A DNA stretch of 48,820 bases. Origin: DAOVRD01 sp964521715 (lineage in GTDB: Bacteria; Planctomycetota; Brocadiia; SM23-32). How positions within the stretch are numbered: the first letter of the stretch is position 1; every line of letters starts with the position of its first letter. The notes below the pieces were generated by a model. That model searched no databases and was not told the origin of the DNA. It was given only the letters and a program-made list of their open reading frames with translations. The stretch covers positions 1-48,820 of the forward strand of contig CAZFSS010000031.1 in the NCBI GenBank assembly GCA_964521715.1, read 5' to 3'. The translations under genes and the position numbers were made by a program. Positions 1 through 9,757 of the stretch are shown here, piece by piece.

Positions 1-541
<541 letters not shown>

Positions 542-562
542 GCTGCCTCGCTCGGCGGGGTC

Positions 563-1579
563 TCAGGACTCGCCGCCGCCTTCGAGTATGTCCTTGATCC
601 GAACGGGCCCGTCCGTTCGGGACGACTCCATCACGGCGAAGCTCATGGCCAGGCTGTTCAGGTTGTCGCGCGCGCCGGCCTCCGGCTGGCGGCCTTCGGC
701 TATGGCCTGCTGGAACTCCGCGAGCACGGCGCCCTGACCGGTGCTGTCCTGCGCCTGAAGCTCCACCTCGCCGTCCTCGTCCGGATGGCCGACCGGCATG
801 ACGTGCACGCAGTCGCCGCGCAGCTCGATGACGGCCTCCGGGCATTCGACCCGCCAGTAGCCATCCCACGTCGTCTCGCGGCCGATCGTGACCCACGTGC
901 CCTCGTAGACGACCGTGAGGCCGCCCTCGAAGTCGAAGATGGCCGCCACGCAGGGGTCGTGCTCGAACCAGCTCCACTGGGGCCGCCAGCTCCTGGCGTA
1001 GACCACGAGCGGCTCGCGGCCCGTCAGGCACCGCATCAGGTCGAAGTGATGGATGCTCATGTCCCGCACGAGCGGGTGCTCCATGGTGAACCGGAACGAT
1101 CCGTCGAAGCGCAGGGCCTTGGCGAACCGGACGCCCGCGTTGTCCGGCGGGCCGAACTGCCCGCTCTGGAGCAGGCGCCGCATGGTCCTGGCCCAGGGGC
1201 GAAAGCGGTAGTTCTGGCTGACCATCAGCGTCACCCCGGCCCGCTCGGCTGCCTCCGCCATCTGCCGGCCGTGCTCCATCGTGTCGGCGATGGGCTTCTC
1301 GGTCAACACGTGAAGGCCACGCTCAAAGGCCGCCAGCGCCACTTCGTGATGCACGGCCGGCGGGGTGACGTTCAGCACGGCGTCCGCTTCCACCGCTGCA
1401 AAGGCCTTCCGGAAATCCGTGAAGCAGCGGGACGGCGCAAGGCCCGTCCTCTCGCGCGCGCGCCGGAGGGCCTTTCCGTTCACGTCCACAAGACCCGCCA
1501 GCGACGCCGCCCGGTCGCGCTGGACGCGCTCGGGCCACGTCGCCCCGAACCCCCCAACGCCCACCTGTATGAACCTCAT
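563..1579 (-). CDS. Gfo/Idh/MocA-family NAD(P)-dependent oxidoreductase
   Basis: Likely a cytoplasmic sugar or cyclitol dehydrogenase using NAD(P). The 338-residue length is normal. The N-terminal Rossmann fold starts VGVGGFGATW (glycine-rich loop, residues 7-12). The family hallmark EKP follows as TEKPIADTMEHG, giving the conserved lysine. The catalytic-site region reads MSIHHFDLMRCLTG, with the paired histidines and Asp usual in this family, and the C-terminal half is the alpha/beta dimerisation domain. The ATG at 1579 is preceded by GGAGG about 10 bases upstream. It is followed at 21 bases by the MoxR gene. It is divergent from the TPR gene. The sequence does not tell the substrate; families like this are abundant in sugar-degrading planctomycetes, which is only context. 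Confidence 0.93.
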   Translation of the reverse strand: MRFIQVGVGGFGATWPERVQRDRAASLAGLVDVNGKALRRARERTGLAPSRCFTDFRKAFAAVEADAVLNVTPPAVHHEVALAAFERGLHVLTEKPIADTMEHGRQMAEAAERAGVTLMVSQNYRFRPWARTMRRLLQSGQFGPPDNAGVRFAKALRFDGSFRFTMEHPLVRDMSIHHFDLMRCLTGREPLVVYARSWRPQWSWFEHDPCVAAIFDFEGGLTVVYEGTWVTIGRETTWDGYWRVECPEAVIELRGDCVHVMPVGHPDEDGEVELQAQDSTGQGAVLAEFQQAIAEGRQPEAGARDNLNSLAMSFAVMESSRTDGPVRIKDILEGGGES

Positions 1580-1762
1580 GTCCCGCGCGCCTCCGGACCG
1601 TTGCGCACAGCGTCAGGCCGCCGAAGCGCGGATTCTAACCCAACGCCGCAGCACGGGCAAGGACATCGCCCGGACGCGGCCCCCCGCCCCCGCCGCCATC
1701 CTGACTCGTTCCCACTTTCATAGGTCCTCCAGGGCAGCGTTGAGGCCGAAGCCGCCGTCCGC

Positions 1763-1791
1763 TTGACAGCAAACGCAGCATTCGCTAGGTT
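1763..1791 (+). promoter_or_regulatory. Sigma-70-type promoter for the TPR gene and rpsT
   Basis: A perfect TTGACA at 1763-1768 is followed after 17 bases by TAGGTT at 1786-1791, which keeps the important TA...T positions of the -10 box. The site lies 48 bases upstream of the TPR start codon. TATAGA at 1791-1796 is an alternative -10, but its spacer would be too long. Prediction only. Confidence 0.55.
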
Positions 1792-1838
1792 ATAGAGCCT
1801 TGACTCCATATGCCCGGGGCTGGTGACTGGAAACCGAT

Positions 1839-3194
1839 ATGGCCGTAGACGATCTCTACTCGAAGGCGTGCGATGCGGTCGAGCGCGGCCGGTTTGACTA
1901 CGCCATCAGGCTCATTCGGGAGGTGCTGCGGCAGCAGCCGGAGTACCCGGACGCCCGCATCGTCCTGAGGGGGGCCGAGCGGCGCCGATTGGCGCAGAAG
2001 GGCAAGTCGCCAGTGGGGCTGCTGGGCGTGCCGCCGCGCCGCCTGCTGGCAGCCGCACGGGCCCTGCTGGCCGGCGCCAGCAAGAAGCTCGAGATCTACG
2101 AGGATTACCTGGAGCGGAGGCCCAACAGCTTCTGGGCGCTATCGAAGGCCGCCGACGCAGCTCGCAACGCGCGCCTCGCCTCCCAGGCCGTCCAGATGTA
2201 CAAGGACGCACTGACGATCAACCCGAACCACAAGCGTACGCTGCGCGTCCTCGGCGACCTGCTCCGCGAGACGGGTCAGAACCAGGAAGCCCTCAAGTAC
2301 CTGACCCGCCTGAGCGAGTTGGAGCCGGCCAGTCGCGACCTTCAGCGGGAGGTGCGGGACCTGGCCGCCACCGACCACATGGCGACCCACGAGATGGAAA
2401 CGGCCACCAGTTTCATGGACCTGGTTCGCGACAGGGAGGAAGCCGCCCGCCTGGAGGCCGACGGGCGCATGTCCGTCACCATGGACGATCTGCGCAAGGA
2501 GGTCCTCGAAGCGGAGCGCCGGTTGGCCGAGAGGCCCGACAACGCCAACCGCATCCTCGACCTCGCCAAGCTATACGTGGACACGGACCAGGCAGCCAAA
2601 GCGCACGAGCTCCTGCGCGAGAAACACGAGCAGTTGCCGGACAACTACGACATCCGTGAGCGTCTCGGCGACGTGCAGGTGCACCTGTTCAGACAGGCCG
2701 AGGCCCAGGCGGCGGAACCGCTCGCCGCCGACCCCGAGAACGCCGAAGCGAAACAGAAGCTGGAAGCGCTGCGGCAGCGCCGCACGGAGTTCGCCATCCG
2801 GGAGTACACCTGGCGCGCCTCGCAACACCCCACGGACCGCGAGGTGCGCCTGAAGCTGGGGAAGGCCTACTTCGAGGCGGGCCGGCATAACGACGCCATA
2901 TCCGCCTTCCAGAACTCGGTTCAGGACGCCCGTTACGAAGAGGAGAGCAGCAAGATGCTGGGCGTCTGCTTCTCGCGCAAGGGCCAGCACGACCTGGCCC
3001 TCGAGCAGTTCGAGCGGGCGATCCGGAGCCATCCCGAAATGGACAACGAGGGCAAAGAGCTCCACTATCTGGAAGCGATGACATACGAGCAGATGGGCAA
3101 GTCCGCCGATGCGCTGGCACTCTACAAGAGGATCTACAGCCAGGACATCGGTTTCAGGGACGTAGCCCAGAAGGTGGAATCGCTGGGCACGTAA
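1839..3194 (+). CDS. Tetratricopeptide-repeat protein
   Basis: A 451-residue soluble protein built of TPR helices, expected to be a protein-protein scaffold. Clear repeat units include RGRFDYAIRLIREVLRQQPEY near residue 15, SQAVQMYKDALTINPNHKRT near 115, GQNQEALKYLTRLSELEP near 145, a middle set near 230-260, AGRHNDAISAFQNSV near 350 and KGQHDLALEQFERAIRSHPE near 390. A charged helical stretch at about 170-225 separates the two repeat groups and may be a coiled coil. I see no signal peptide or membrane segment, although residues 60-75 (LLGVPPRRLLAAARALLAG) are fairly hydrophobic. The ATG at 1839 lies behind the promoter at 1763. rpsT follows after 46 bases, so cotranscription is likely. No specific function can be given. 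Confidence 0.88.
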   Translation: MAVDDLYSKACDAVERGRFDYAIRLIREVLRQQPEYPDARIVLRGAERRRLAQKGKSPVGLLGVPPRRLLAAARALLAGASKKLEIYEDYLERRPNSFWALSKAADAARNARLASQAVQMYKDALTINPNHKRTLRVLGDLLRETGQNQEALKYLTRLSELEPASRDLQREVRDLAATDHMATHEMETATSFMDLVRDREEAARLEADGRMSVTMDDLRKEVLEAERRLAERPDNANRILDLAKLYVDTDQAAKAHELLREKHEQLPDNYDIRERLGDVQVHLFRQAEAQAAEPLAADPENAEAKQKLEALRQRRTEFAIREYTWRASQHPTDREVRLKLGKAYFEAGRHNDAISAFQNSVQDARYEEESSKMLGVCFSRKGQHDLALEQFERAIRSHPEMDNEGKELHYLEAMTYEQMGKSADALALYKRIYSQDIGFRDVAQKVESLGT

Positions 3195-3240
3195 GCCCTC
3201 TCCCGCGCGCAGCCCCAACTCAAGCAGAAGGAAAGCACGA

Positions 3241-3516
3241 ATGCCACACCGTCCCGCAGCACTCAAGAGCCTCAGACAGAACCGGACGAAGAACCTGCGT
3301 AACAAGCGCATCAAGAGCCGCCTTCGCACGGAGCAGAACAAGCTGGACCGCATGATCGAGCGGCGTGACGTCGAGGGCGCCCGGCAGCAGGTCAGCCTGC
3401 TGACGAAGCTCTACCAGCAGGCCGCCGCGAAGCGGATCCTCCACCCCAACAGAGCCGCGCACAAGCAGGCCCAGTTCCAGAAACGGCTCAACGAGACGCT
3501 AGCACAGCCATCGTGA
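3241..3516 (+). CDS. rpsT: Small ribosomal subunit protein bS20
   Basis: bS20 is a primary binder of 16S rRNA in the body of the 30S subunit. The 91-residue protein has the usual basic three-helix character. It shows the typical N-terminus with ALKSLRQNRTKNLRNKRIKSRLRT and the C-terminal repetitive helix YQQAAAKRILHPNRAAHKQAQFQKRL, close to the family pattern of a basic N-terminal half and a HKNTAARKKSRL-like end. The ATG at 3241 follows an AAGGA-type ribosome site. The gene lies immediately after the TPR gene and converges with the sugar kinase at 3542. Confidence 0.96.
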   Translation: MPHRPAALKSLRQNRTKNLRNKRIKSRLRTEQNKLDRMIERRDVEGARQQVSLLTKLYQQAAAKRILHPNRAAHKQAQFQKRLNETLAQPS

Positions 3517-3541
3517 CGGGAACCCCCGCCCGGCTCGGCGC

Positions 3542-4450
3542 TCAGGTCACCGACAGGTGAGTTGACCTCAGGAAGACTTCCAGCCGCTGCTCCACGCCTT
3601 CGGCCGTCAGGGACTCCATCGCCGCGAGGCCGAACTGCTCTATGGCAAACGACGCCGTGATCGTGCCATAGGCCAGACCGCGTTTGAGCGTCTGCGGCGT
3701 CACGTCGCCCCGGCTTGCCACGTACCCCATCAGACCTCCCGCGAACGCGTCCCCGGCGCCCGTCGGGTCGACCACGGCCTCGTGGGGAAAGCCCGGCAGC
3801 GCGAAGACACCCTCCGGCCCGCGCAGCAGGGACCCGTGCTCGCCCTTCTTGATGATGCAGCAGGAGGGTCCCCGCTCGCACACCCAGCGGGCGGCCGCCA
3901 GCAGGTTCGTCTGCTCGGTGAGCTGGAGCGCCTCGCCCTCGTTCAGAATCAGCCCGTCGATGCGCGCAAGCAGATCCAGCAGGCCGTCCCGCTCGTTCTC
4001 GATGTAGTAGTTCATCGTGTCGGCCAGCACGAACAGCGGTCCGTCCACCTGGTCGAGCACCTGCATGTGGGTGGCCGGAGACGCGTTGGCCAGGAACACG
4101 TACCGGGAGTCGGCATAGGCGGGCGGGATGCGGGGCGCGAAATCCCCCAGGACGTTGAGCCCGACCGCCACGGTGCGCGCCTGGTCCATCCGTCCCTCGT
4201 AGGCCCCGTGCCAGCGGAAGGTCCGGCCCGCCGCGCGTTGAAGCCCCGCCAGGTCGATAGGACGGCGCGCCAGCCGCTCCAGGCACTCCGGCGGGAAGTC
4301 CGCCCCTACAACTCCGACGAGCCGCACGGGCGAGAAGCACGTGGCCGCGAACGAGAAGTAAACGGCCGAGCCGCCCAGTTCGTCCCGCCTCGACCCGTAA
4401 GGGGTCTCCACGTCATCCAGCGCAATCGAACCAACCACCATGAGCGACAT
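3542..4450 (-). CDS. PfkB/ribokinase-family sugar kinase
   Basis: Transfers phosphate from ATP to a sugar or nucleoside hydroxyl. Of the 302 residues, the N-terminal part has DELGGSAVYFSFAA (the GG substrate-binding motif near residue 25). The C-terminal part has DPTGAGDAFAGG, the second PfkB signature that carries the anion hole and the catalytic Asp (about residue 233). A middle LILNEGEAL stretch matches the usual NxxE region. The frame is open upstream to 4537, but the fold begins at MSLMVVGSIALDD, so ATG 4450 is preferred over a longer GGF/SSR-rich extension; ATG 4441 is also possible. The ribosome site is weak in either case. Downstream of dprA on the same strand. Substrate specificity is not readable; annotation as ribokinase or adenosine kinase would be a guess. 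Confidence 0.93.
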   Translation of the reverse strand: MSLMVVGSIALDDVETPYGSRRDELGGSAVYFSFAATCFSPVRLVGVVGADFPPECLERLARRPIDLAGLQRAAGRTFRWHGAYEGRMDQARTVAVGLNVLGDFAPRIPPAYADSRYVFLANASPATHMQVLDQVDGPLFVLADTMNYYIENERDGLLDLLARIDGLILNEGEALQLTEQTNLLAAARWVCERGPSCCIIKKGEHGSLLRGPEGVFALPGFPHEAVVDPTGAGDAFAGGLMGYVASRGDVTPQTLKRGLAYGTITASFAIEQFGLAAMESLTAEGVEQRLEVFLRSTHLSVT

Positions 4451-4567
4451 CGCACCATCCACGCTGCGGGAAGAGGCGAAACCGCCCGAGGACGCCACAG
4501 GCGCCCCCAGTCTATGGGAAGCGCCACGCAGGCTCAAGCGAGGACCCCGCGCGGGCGGTCGAGTCGG

Positions 4568-4593
4568 GCGCCGGCAGTGCAGCGCCGGCAGTG
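4568..4593 (+). repeat. Short direct repeat, two 12-base copies
   Basis: The 12-mer GCGCCGGCAGTG occurs at 4568-4579 and again at 4582-4593, separated by two bases. It lies in the 221-base non-coding gap between dprA and the sugar kinase gene. It is probably a local slippage duplication, with no assigned role. Confidence 0.7.
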
Positions 4594-4671
4594 GCGCGAC
4601 GGCGCGGACACGGGGGATGAGCCGCCCCTTTGGAGTGCGTCCCGCGCCGATTCACTGCGCCACAGCGGGAA

Positions 4672-5652
4672 TCAACGGCCTTCCGCCTGGGAGGCGTCGA
4701 ACAGCGGGAGCTGCTCGGGGGAAGCGACAGGTTGGTAGTCGGCGACGAGCCGGGCGAAGGCCGCTGAGTCCGGCATCCGGCCCGGATCCAGTGCCACGGC
4801 GCCGAAACGCACCAGGTGCGTCAGCCCCCTGCCCCTCGCCCCGTGACGGGAGGGGGCGACCACAAAGAGCGGCTTGCGCATGCGGAGGGCCCAGAGGGAA
4901 GTGTGCCAGGTGCCCCCTGTGTCCCGCGGTTCGAAGGCGACGACTGCGTCGCTCAAGGCAACGACGGTCCGGTTGCGCATCAGCGCGTGGGCCGTCCGCC
5001 AGCCCGCCTCCGGAGGGAACTGGCCCAGGACACACCATCCGGCGTCGGCGAGCTCGGCTGAACTCGCCCCGCGCCACTGGAAGCGGCACACCCCCATGGC
5101 GGGAACGACGCACGTGCTGCCGGCCGAAGCGGCGCCTTCGTGGACGCAGCTGTCGATCCCCTGCGCTCCGCCGCTCACCACGGCGCTGCCGCACGCCGCC
5201 AGGTCTGCAGCCAGAGCCCCCGCCGCGAGCTCCGCCGGGCGGGAAGGCTGCCGCGAGCCCACCATGGCCACGCACGGGCCGTCCAGGACGGCGGCGTCGC
5301 CCCCCACGAAGAGGACGGGCGGCGCATCATCCTGAAGGAACCGGCGCAGCCGCAGCGGATAGCCGGCCTCGTCCTCAGTGACGACCCGCAGCCCCGCCCA
5401 CGTCAACCTGTCCACGACCGAGCGCCCCGTCTTGCAGGGATCCCTCAAAGACGAAACGGCCCGGGCGGCGGACTGCGGAAGCCCGAGCTCGCCCGCCAGG
5501 ACCTCGGCCGGCAGAGCCGAGACCTCGGGCAGCGAGATGCCTCGCTCCCGGGCCGCCTGGCGCAGCCGGACTACGCTGGCTGGCCCCACATCCGCCGTCG
5601 CGCAGAGGCCGACAAGGCAAAGCCGCTCTTCATCCCGGTCGGGCACTATCAC
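4672..5652 (-). CDS. dprA: DprA/Smf-like DNA-processing protein, divergent
   Basis: DprA loads RecA onto single-stranded DNA entering by transformation and protects it; many non-competent bacteria also keep it. The roughly 326-residue protein has an N-terminal helical part (LVGLCATADVGPASVVRLRQAA) and then the Rossmann-like core. The core shows VAMVGSRQPSRPAE, VVSGGAQGIDSCVHEGAASAG (family form SGxAxGID..AH), LMRNRTVVALSDAVVAFEP (family form RNRIIAGLSD) and DTGGTWHTSLWALRMRKPLFVV. Oddities are Val for the usual Ala in the AH pair (CVHEG) and a shortened, degenerate C-terminus without an obvious winged helix. The longer open frame would run into the tRNA-Thr promoter and gene, so GTG 5652 is chosen as start, with AGGA about 12 bases upstream. 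Confident family call, less sure of function. Confidence 0.85.
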   Translation of the reverse strand: MIVPDRDEERLCLVGLCATADVGPASVVRLRQAARERGISLPEVSALPAEVLAGELGLPQSAARAVSSLRDPCKTGRSVVDRLTWAGLRVVTEDEAGYPLRLRRFLQDDAPPVLFVGGDAAVLDGPCVAMVGSRQPSRPAELAAGALAADLAACGSAVVSGGAQGIDSCVHEGAASAGSTCVVPAMGVCRFQWRGASSAELADAGWCVLGQFPPEAGWRTAHALMRNRTVVALSDAVVAFEPRDTGGTWHTSLWALRMRKPLFVVAPSRHGARGRGLTHLVRFGAVALDPGRMPDSAAFARLVADYQPVASPEQLPLFDASQAEGR

Positions 5653-5756
5653 CCCCAGGCTGTTTCCTGAGCCCTCTATACTACACGGGAGACGGTGCTT
5701 TTGCAAGTGCGGGGGAGGGGCGGGGCGCTGCCAGCCGCACGAGGGCGGGCGAGCAG

Positions 5757-5786
5757 TTGAAAAGGGAAGCGCAGGTGCTGTATAAA
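5757..5786 (+). promoter_or_regulatory. Promoter of the tRNA-tuf cluster (distal)
   Basis: TTGAAA at 5757-5762 and TATAAA at 5781-5786 are separated by 18 bases. Transcription would begin near 5793, about a dozen bases before tRNA-Thr. This is an excellent sigma-70 match placed exactly where a stable-RNA promoter is expected. Confidence 0.7.
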
Positions 5787-5805
5787 GTACGGGTAGCCGG
5801 ACAAG

Positions 5806-5880
5806 GCTAGTGTAGCTCAACGGCAGAGCAGCGGTTTTGTAAACCGCCGGTTAGGGGTTCGAATCCCCTCACTAGCTCCA
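5806..5880 (+). tRNA. tRNA-Thr(UGU)
   Basis: A complete cloverleaf. Acceptor GCTAGTG pairs with CACTAGC, the D-arm is GCTC...GAGC, and the anticodon stem GCGGT/ACCGC encloses loop TTTGTAA with anticodon TGT. The T-arm has TTCGAAT, with discriminator T and an encoded CCA end. First of four tRNAs before tuf, in the same order (Thr, Tyr, Gly, Thr) as thrU-tyrU-glyT-thrT in E. coli. Confidence 0.97.
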
Positions 5881-5920
5881 TTGAGAGCAGCCTGGCGGCG
5901 GCCGGCAGACAAGGGGCGGT

Positions 5921-6005
<85 letters not shown>

Positions 6006-6014
6006 TCGAGCAGG

Positions 6015-6090
6015 GCGGGCGTAGCTCAACTGGCAGAGCACTGGCCTTCCAAGCCGGTGGTTGTGGGTTCGACCCCCATCGCCCGCTCCA
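6015..6090 (+). tRNA. tRNA-Gly(UCC)
   Basis: Acceptor GCGGGCG pairs with CGCCCGC. The D-arm is GCTC/GAGC, and the anticodon loop CTTCCAA carries TCC. T-loop TTCGACC, discriminator T and an encoded CCA. It starts 9 bases after tRNA-Tyr, so it is on the same transcript. Confidence 0.97.
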
Positions 6091-6116
6091 ATCGTCCCGG
6101 ACGGTTTGGTTTTTGC

Positions 6117-6145
6117 TTGACTTGACGGGGGCGGTGTGTTAGCAT
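6117..6145 (+). promoter_or_regulatory. Promoter upstream of tRNA-Thr(GGU)-tuf
   Basis: TTGACT at 6117-6122 and TAGCAT at 6140-6145 are 17 bases apart. The overlapping TTGACG at 6122-6127 is badly spaced. The site sits in the 193-base gap between tRNA-Gly and the second tRNA-Thr. It suggests that tuf and the downstream genes have an additional start separate from the first three tRNAs, with transcription beginning near 6152. Confidence 0.5.
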
Positions 6146-6283
6146 CCGTAGAATCCGGATTTTGTGCCCTTGTCTGCGGAACCGTCCAGCCCGGCCCAGG
6201 CACTATCCACTTGGTGGCAAGGCGATCCTTTCGCTCTACCTTGGGACGTCCGATTGTGTCCCGTCGGGCTGCCGTGTACCCAG

Positions 6284-6359
6284 GCTGCTGTAGCTCAGTA
6301 GGCAGAGCACGTCCTTGGTAAGGACGGGGTCATGGGTTCGAGCCCCATCAGCAGCTCCA
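6284..6359 (+). tRNA. tRNA-Thr(GGU)
   Basis: Acceptor GCTGCTG pairs with CAGCAGC. Anticodon stem CGTCC/GGACG encloses TTGGTAA with anticodon GGT. T-arm GGG TTCGAG CCC, discriminator T and an encoded CCA. Together with the UGU isoacceptor at 5806 it covers most threonine codons. 169 bases upstream of tuf. Confidence 0.97.
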
Positions 6360-6528
6360 CTTAGAAACACCGAACCACGGCTGTGCGCTCATCGGGCGGG
6401 CTTCCCACAGGGGTGACCGGGACGAGGCAGGTGTGAGATTCGCAGTCTCTGCGCGCAGCGATGGGTTGCGCTGATTCCCTCTGGTCGCGTTTCGGCGGTG
6501 CGAACACTCTCGGAGGAACCATCGGGCA

Positions 6529-7722
<1,194 letters not shown>

Positions 7723-7730
7723 GCCCAATC

Positions 7731-7880
7731 ATGCGCGAGTACGTCACCCTGGAATGCACGCAGTGCCGCTCGGAGAACTACCGCACGTCCGTCGAGACGC
7801 GAGACGGCAAACGTTTGCAGCTGAAGAAGCACTGCCCCCGTTGCCGCAAGCATACGGAGCACAGGCAAAAGAGGAGATAG
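7731..7880 (+). CDS. rpmG: Large ribosomal subunit protein bL33 (zinc-binding form)
   Basis: A 49-residue basic protein reading MREYVTLECTQCRSENYRTS at the start and ending RKHTEHRQKRR. It has two CxxC pairs, ECTQC near residue 9 and HCPRC near residue 36, so this is the zinc-ribbon (C+) form of L33. The ATG at 7731 comes 8 bases after the tuf stop. Position between tuf and tRNA-Trp/secE is the common ancestral arrangement. Confidence 0.96.
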   Translation: MREYVTLECTQCRSENYRTSVETRDGKRLQLKKHCPRCRKHTEHRQKRR

Positions 7881-7946
7881 GCGCGTTCACCCGGCCCCCG
7901 GCAGGGCGCCACAGCGGACGGGCTGTGGCGGCATCTGGCGCCAGGT

Positions 7947-8023
7947 AGGCCAGTAGCTCAATTGGCAAGAGCCCCGGTCTCCAAAACCGGTGGTTGGGGG
8001 TTCGAGTCCCTCCTGGCCTGCCA
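7947..8023 (+). tRNA. tRNA-Trp(CCA)
   Basis: Acceptor AGGCCAG pairs with CTGGCCT. Anticodon stem CCGGT/ACCGG encloses CTCCAAA with anticodon CCA. T-arm GGGGG TTCGAG TCC..., discriminator G and an encoded CCA. It lies between rpmG and secE, a placement shared by many bacteria. Confidence 0.97.
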
Positions 8024-8075
8024 ATTCCGCCGGCTGCCAGGTCCGCAACGCTGGCATACTCAAGAGAGGAAGCCG

Positions 8076-8537
8076 TTGGCCCAATCCGTGGCTCTGACCT
8101 CCTATCGACCGGGACAGGGAGTGTATGCCCGTACCGCGACCGGCGGGGCGCTGCTGCTGATAGCGCTCTTCGGCAGCGTGCGTCTTTTCAACATGGTGCG
8201 CGCTCAGAAGGTCGCGTTCACGCTGCTGGGCATGCAGGTGCCGCAAGCGGCGCTGTGGGCCGGCGGGGTGTTCATTGTGCTTGCCGCAGTCGTCTTTCTG
8301 CTCACGTTCGGTCCGCAGACGGGCCTGCAAGGACTCGACTCGAAGACGCAGCGGCTCATTGACCTTCTGGTAGACACCGAGTCGGAGCTGGCCAAGGTCT
8401 CCTGGCCCAGTTCTGCGGAGCTGACCTCGTCCACTACGGCCGTGTTGATCTCGATCATACTGATGGGCGCTTTCCTGTTCTGCGTGGACTGGCTGGCGGC
8501 GTCTCTGATGCGCAGCCTGCAGGTGCTGCCGGCCTGA
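8076..8537 (+). CDS. secE: Preprotein translocase subunit SecE
   Basis: SecE clamps SecY in the Sec translocon of the inner membrane. The 153-residue protein has three predicted membrane segments, GALLLIALFGSVRLF (about 28-42), WAGGVFIVLAAVVFLLTF (about 67-84) and AVLISIILMGAFLFCVDWLA (about 127-146). The conserved amphipathic stretch ESELAKVSWPSSAEL lies just before the last segment. The start is TTG at 8076, decided by the strong AGAGAGGA at 8063-8070 only 5 bases upstream; GTG 8088 is too far from it. The open frame continues upstream into tRNA-Trp, which is an artefact. nusG follows after 104 bases. Confidence 0.95.
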   Translation: MAQSVALTSYRPGQGVYARTATGGALLLIALFGSVRLFNMVRAQKVAFTLLGMQVPQAALWAGGVFIVLAAVVFLLTFGPQTGLQGLDSKTQRLIDLLVDTESELAKVSWPSSAELTSSTTAVLISIILMGAFLFCVDWLAASLMRSLQVLPA

Positions 8538-8641
8538 CCGTCTGCGGCAGTCGCCGATCCGGCCGCGGCGCCTGCGCGGGCGGGCCGGCGCAGCGAGTAT
8601 CGGACCGTTCCCTTCAGCCTTGCACAGGGCGAAGAGCGATT

Positions 8642-9226
8642 ATGAAAGAAACCGGGACCGAGCAGAAAACCGCCGAACGGGCCACGCACTGGTTCGTCCT
8701 GCGGGTGCAGAGCAACCGCGAGGACAGGGTACGGGGCAACCTCAGAAGGCTGCTCGACCTGGAGAAGCTGTCCGATCGAGTTCCCGAAGTCCTTGTGCCG
8801 ACTGAATCCGTCACCGAACTGCGCGGAGGCAAGCGCCAGGTCGTGCAGCGCAAGCTCTACCCCGGCTACGTCTTCGTGCAGGTCGAGGTGGACGAGCACG
8901 GGAATATCCCCCAGGACCTCTGGCATCGCATCCGCGAGACGAGCGGTGTGGGTGACTTCATCGGCGGTGACAAGCCGTGGCCGATGCGTGATGAAGAGGT
9001 CGCCCGCATGCTGGGGCAGGCCCAGGAGATCGAAGAGGAGGCCCCCAAGCTCGAGATCGACCTCAAGGAAGGCGAGATGGTCCAGATAAGGGAGGGCCCC
9101 TTCAGGGGCGTCGAGGGCTACATCGAGGAGGTCAACCTGGCCAGCGGCAAAGTGAGGGTCGTCATCCACATCTTCAGCCGCGCCACTCCCGTGGAGCTCG
9201 AATACTGGCAGATCCAGCCGATCTAA
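8642..9226 (+). CDS. nusG: Transcription termination/antitermination factor NusG
   Basis: NusG binds the RNA polymerase clamp and links it to Rho or to ribosomes. The 194-residue protein has the NGN domain (HWFVLRVQSNREDRVRGNL near 17, RKLYPGYVFVQVEVDE near 75, TSGVGDFIGG near 100) and the C-terminal KOW domain (LKEGEMVQIREGPFRGVEGYIEEVN). Compared with E. coli it has a few extra N-terminal residues and an altered linker rich in Glu. The ATG at 8642 is used; the ribosome site is a modest GAAGAG. Followed at 42 bases by rplK. Confidence 0.98.
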   Translation: MKETGTEQKTAERATHWFVLRVQSNREDRVRGNLRRLLDLEKLSDRVPEVLVPTESVTELRGGKRQVVQRKLYPGYVFVQVEVDEHGNIPQDLWHRIRETSGVGDFIGGDKPWPMRDEEVARMLGQAQEIEEEAPKLEIDLKEGEMVQIREGPFRGVEGYIEEVNLASGKVRVVIHIFSRATPVELEYWQIQPI

Positions 9227-9268
9227 CTCCGTTCTGACACGCTGAGGAATGACCCGGGACAGACACCC

Positions 9269-9706
9269 ATGGCGAAAAGAAGAGGACAACCGCAAGCAGT
9301 GCTGAAGGTTCTGGTGACCGGTGGCCAGGCCAACCCGGCCCCGCCGCTCGGCCCGACCCTCAGCCAGCACCGCGTCGACATCGGCCAGTTCATCAGCCAG
9401 TTCAACGAGAGGACAAAGGACCAGATGGGCGTGCCCCTGCCAGCGGTCGTCAAGGTCTACCGGGACGGCTCGTTTGAGTTCGAGGTCAAGACGCCCCCGG
9501 CCTCCTACCTGATCAAACGGGCTGCTGGCATCGTCAAGGGATCGGGGGCCGCCAAGCGGGAGACCGTGGCCCGGATAACGCGCGCCCAGGTGAGGCAGAT
9601 CGCCGAGGAAAAGATGGAAGACCTCAACGCCAGTGACATCGAGGCCGCCATGCGCATCATAGAGGGCACGGCCAGGAGCTGCGGCGTCGAGGTCGCCGAA
9701 GGTTGA
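9269..9706 (+). CDS. rplK: Large ribosomal subunit protein uL11
   Basis: uL11 binds the GTPase-associated centre of 23S rRNA at the base of the L7/L12 stalk. Length 145 is normal. The N-terminal domain has the proline-rich ANPAPPLGP that carries the thiostrepton-contact prolines, and the C-terminal RNA-binding domain has YLIKRAAGIVKGSGAAKRETV and EEKMEDLNASDIEAAMRIIEGTARSCG. The loop after the prolines reads TLSQHRVDI, whereas most bacteria have ALGQHGVNI; Ser32, Arg35 and Asp37 are therefore unusual. Part of the rplKAJL-rpoBC run. Confidence 0.98.
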   Translation: MAKRRGQPQAVLKVLVTGGQANPAPPLGPTLSQHRVDIGQFISQFNERTKDQMGVPLPAVVKVYRDGSFEFEVKTPPASYLIKRAAGIVKGSGAAKRETVARITRAQVRQIAEEKMEDLNASDIEAAMRIIEGTARSCGVEVAEG

Positions 9707-9757
9707 CGCGCCCGCCGGACCGTTGCACCGAAACAGCCGCGCCGAGGGAAATGGCAA

